From positions 1 through 64,000 of the forward strand of contig JAPKXY010000020.1 in the NCBI GenBank assembly GCA_026394605.1: 64,000 bases of DNA. Reading direction: 5' to 3'. The stretch comes from Methanoregula sp. Lineage in GTDB: Archaea; Halobacteriota; Methanomicrobia; Methanomicrobiales; Methanospirillaceae. The notes beneath the pieces are model-generated. The model saw only the letters and a program-made list of their open reading frames with translations, was not told the origin of the DNA and ran no database searches. Made by a program: the position numbers and the translations under genes. This document shows positions 63,950 through 64,000 of this stretch, piece after piece; the stretch's first letter is position 1; the number at the start of each line of letters is the position of its first letter.

Positions 63950-64000
63950 TTGGCGCTTGCCATCGGGTGCCGGGCCAAACCGGGAAAATCGCGTGACAAT
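63950..64000 (+). CDS. porD: Pyruvate:ferredoxin oxidoreductase, delta subunit (start only)
   Basis: Only the first 17 codons are in the window. TTG at 63950 directly follows the porC stop, then ALAIGCRAKPGKSRDN, like the usual PorD beginning (IGC.A.PGKSR). PorD is the small 2[4Fe-4S] subunit. The rest is past the window edge. Confidence 0.7.
   Translation, partial: MALAIGCRAKPGKSRDN

Overview
The window is a stretch of chromosome from a methanogenic archaeon, most likely of the order Methanomicrobiales (Methanoregula/Methanolinea-like). The evidence is methenyl-H4MPT cyclohydrolase (mch), methanogenesis marker 12, pyruvate:ferredoxin oxidoreductase subunits, the archaeal tRNA-Gln amidotransferase gatD/gatE, archaeal EF-1alpha, ribosomal proteins S10, L7Ae, S28e and L24e, Orc1/Cdc6, CetZ, XerA, and several protein families mainly known from this order. 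Genes are densely packed, with many ATGA or TGATG start/stop overlaps, except for one AT-rich desert of about 2 kb. No rRNA and no CRISPR array are visible.

Layout. 1-6.5 kb: end of an ABC-transporter lipoprotein, an HTH regulator, argH, gatD (damaged in this sequence), gatE, and a small RGG-rich basic protein. 6.5-13.4 kb: nitroreductase, UPF0212, PfkB kinase, Dph6-like and DUF2070 genes, a decayed tnpB, and a GntP permease. 13.4-17.6 kb: K+ channel, tRNA-Gln(UUG), xerA with a dif-like palindrome just upstream, then the desert. 17.6-25.3 kb: DUF5806-like, mobB, glmM, a giant alpha-helical repeat protein, acylphosphatase and a convergent CRISPR-less Cas1-like protein that lacks the catalytic glutamate. 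25.5-30 kb: tandem paaK plus ACT protein, and a hexulose-phosphate synthase/RraA fusion. 30-37 kb: membrane and surface proteins (DUF475, pilin-LamG, DUF3821, TraB) and a frameshifted cysteine-cluster gene. 36.5-40.7 kb: guaAA, cobalamin genes cobT/cobZ/cobS and a small sulfite-reductase-like protein. 40.8-44 kb: tuf, rps10 and an Agl23-like GT-C enzyme. 44-51.7 kb: cetZ with a membrane-anchored coiled-coil partner, and a four-gene envelope-glycan cluster. 51.8-56.5 kb: rpl7ae-rps28e-rpl24e-ndk, marC, nitrilase, thrC. 57-64 kb: DUF5591 protein, mch, orc1/cdc6, a C/D box sRNA, apgM, an epimerase, methanogenesis marker 12, porC and the start of porD.

How parts work together. gatD/gatE make Gln-tRNA(Gln), and the substrate tRNA-Gln gene lies in the same window. 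cobT/cobZ/cobS build the lower ligand of cobamides needed for methanogenesis. rpl7ae encodes the protein that binds k-turns; its own leader has a candidate k-turn, and a new C/D sRNA with k-turns lies 8 kb away. The least described parts are the Cas1-like/repeat-protein locus, the XerA/dif-like site beside the desert, the cetZ operon and the two RNA elements.

Caveat: at least three genes (gatD, the YkgJ-like gene, tnpB) carry single-base frame disruptions. For gatD in particular, sequencing error and true mutation cannot be told apart from this sequence alone.
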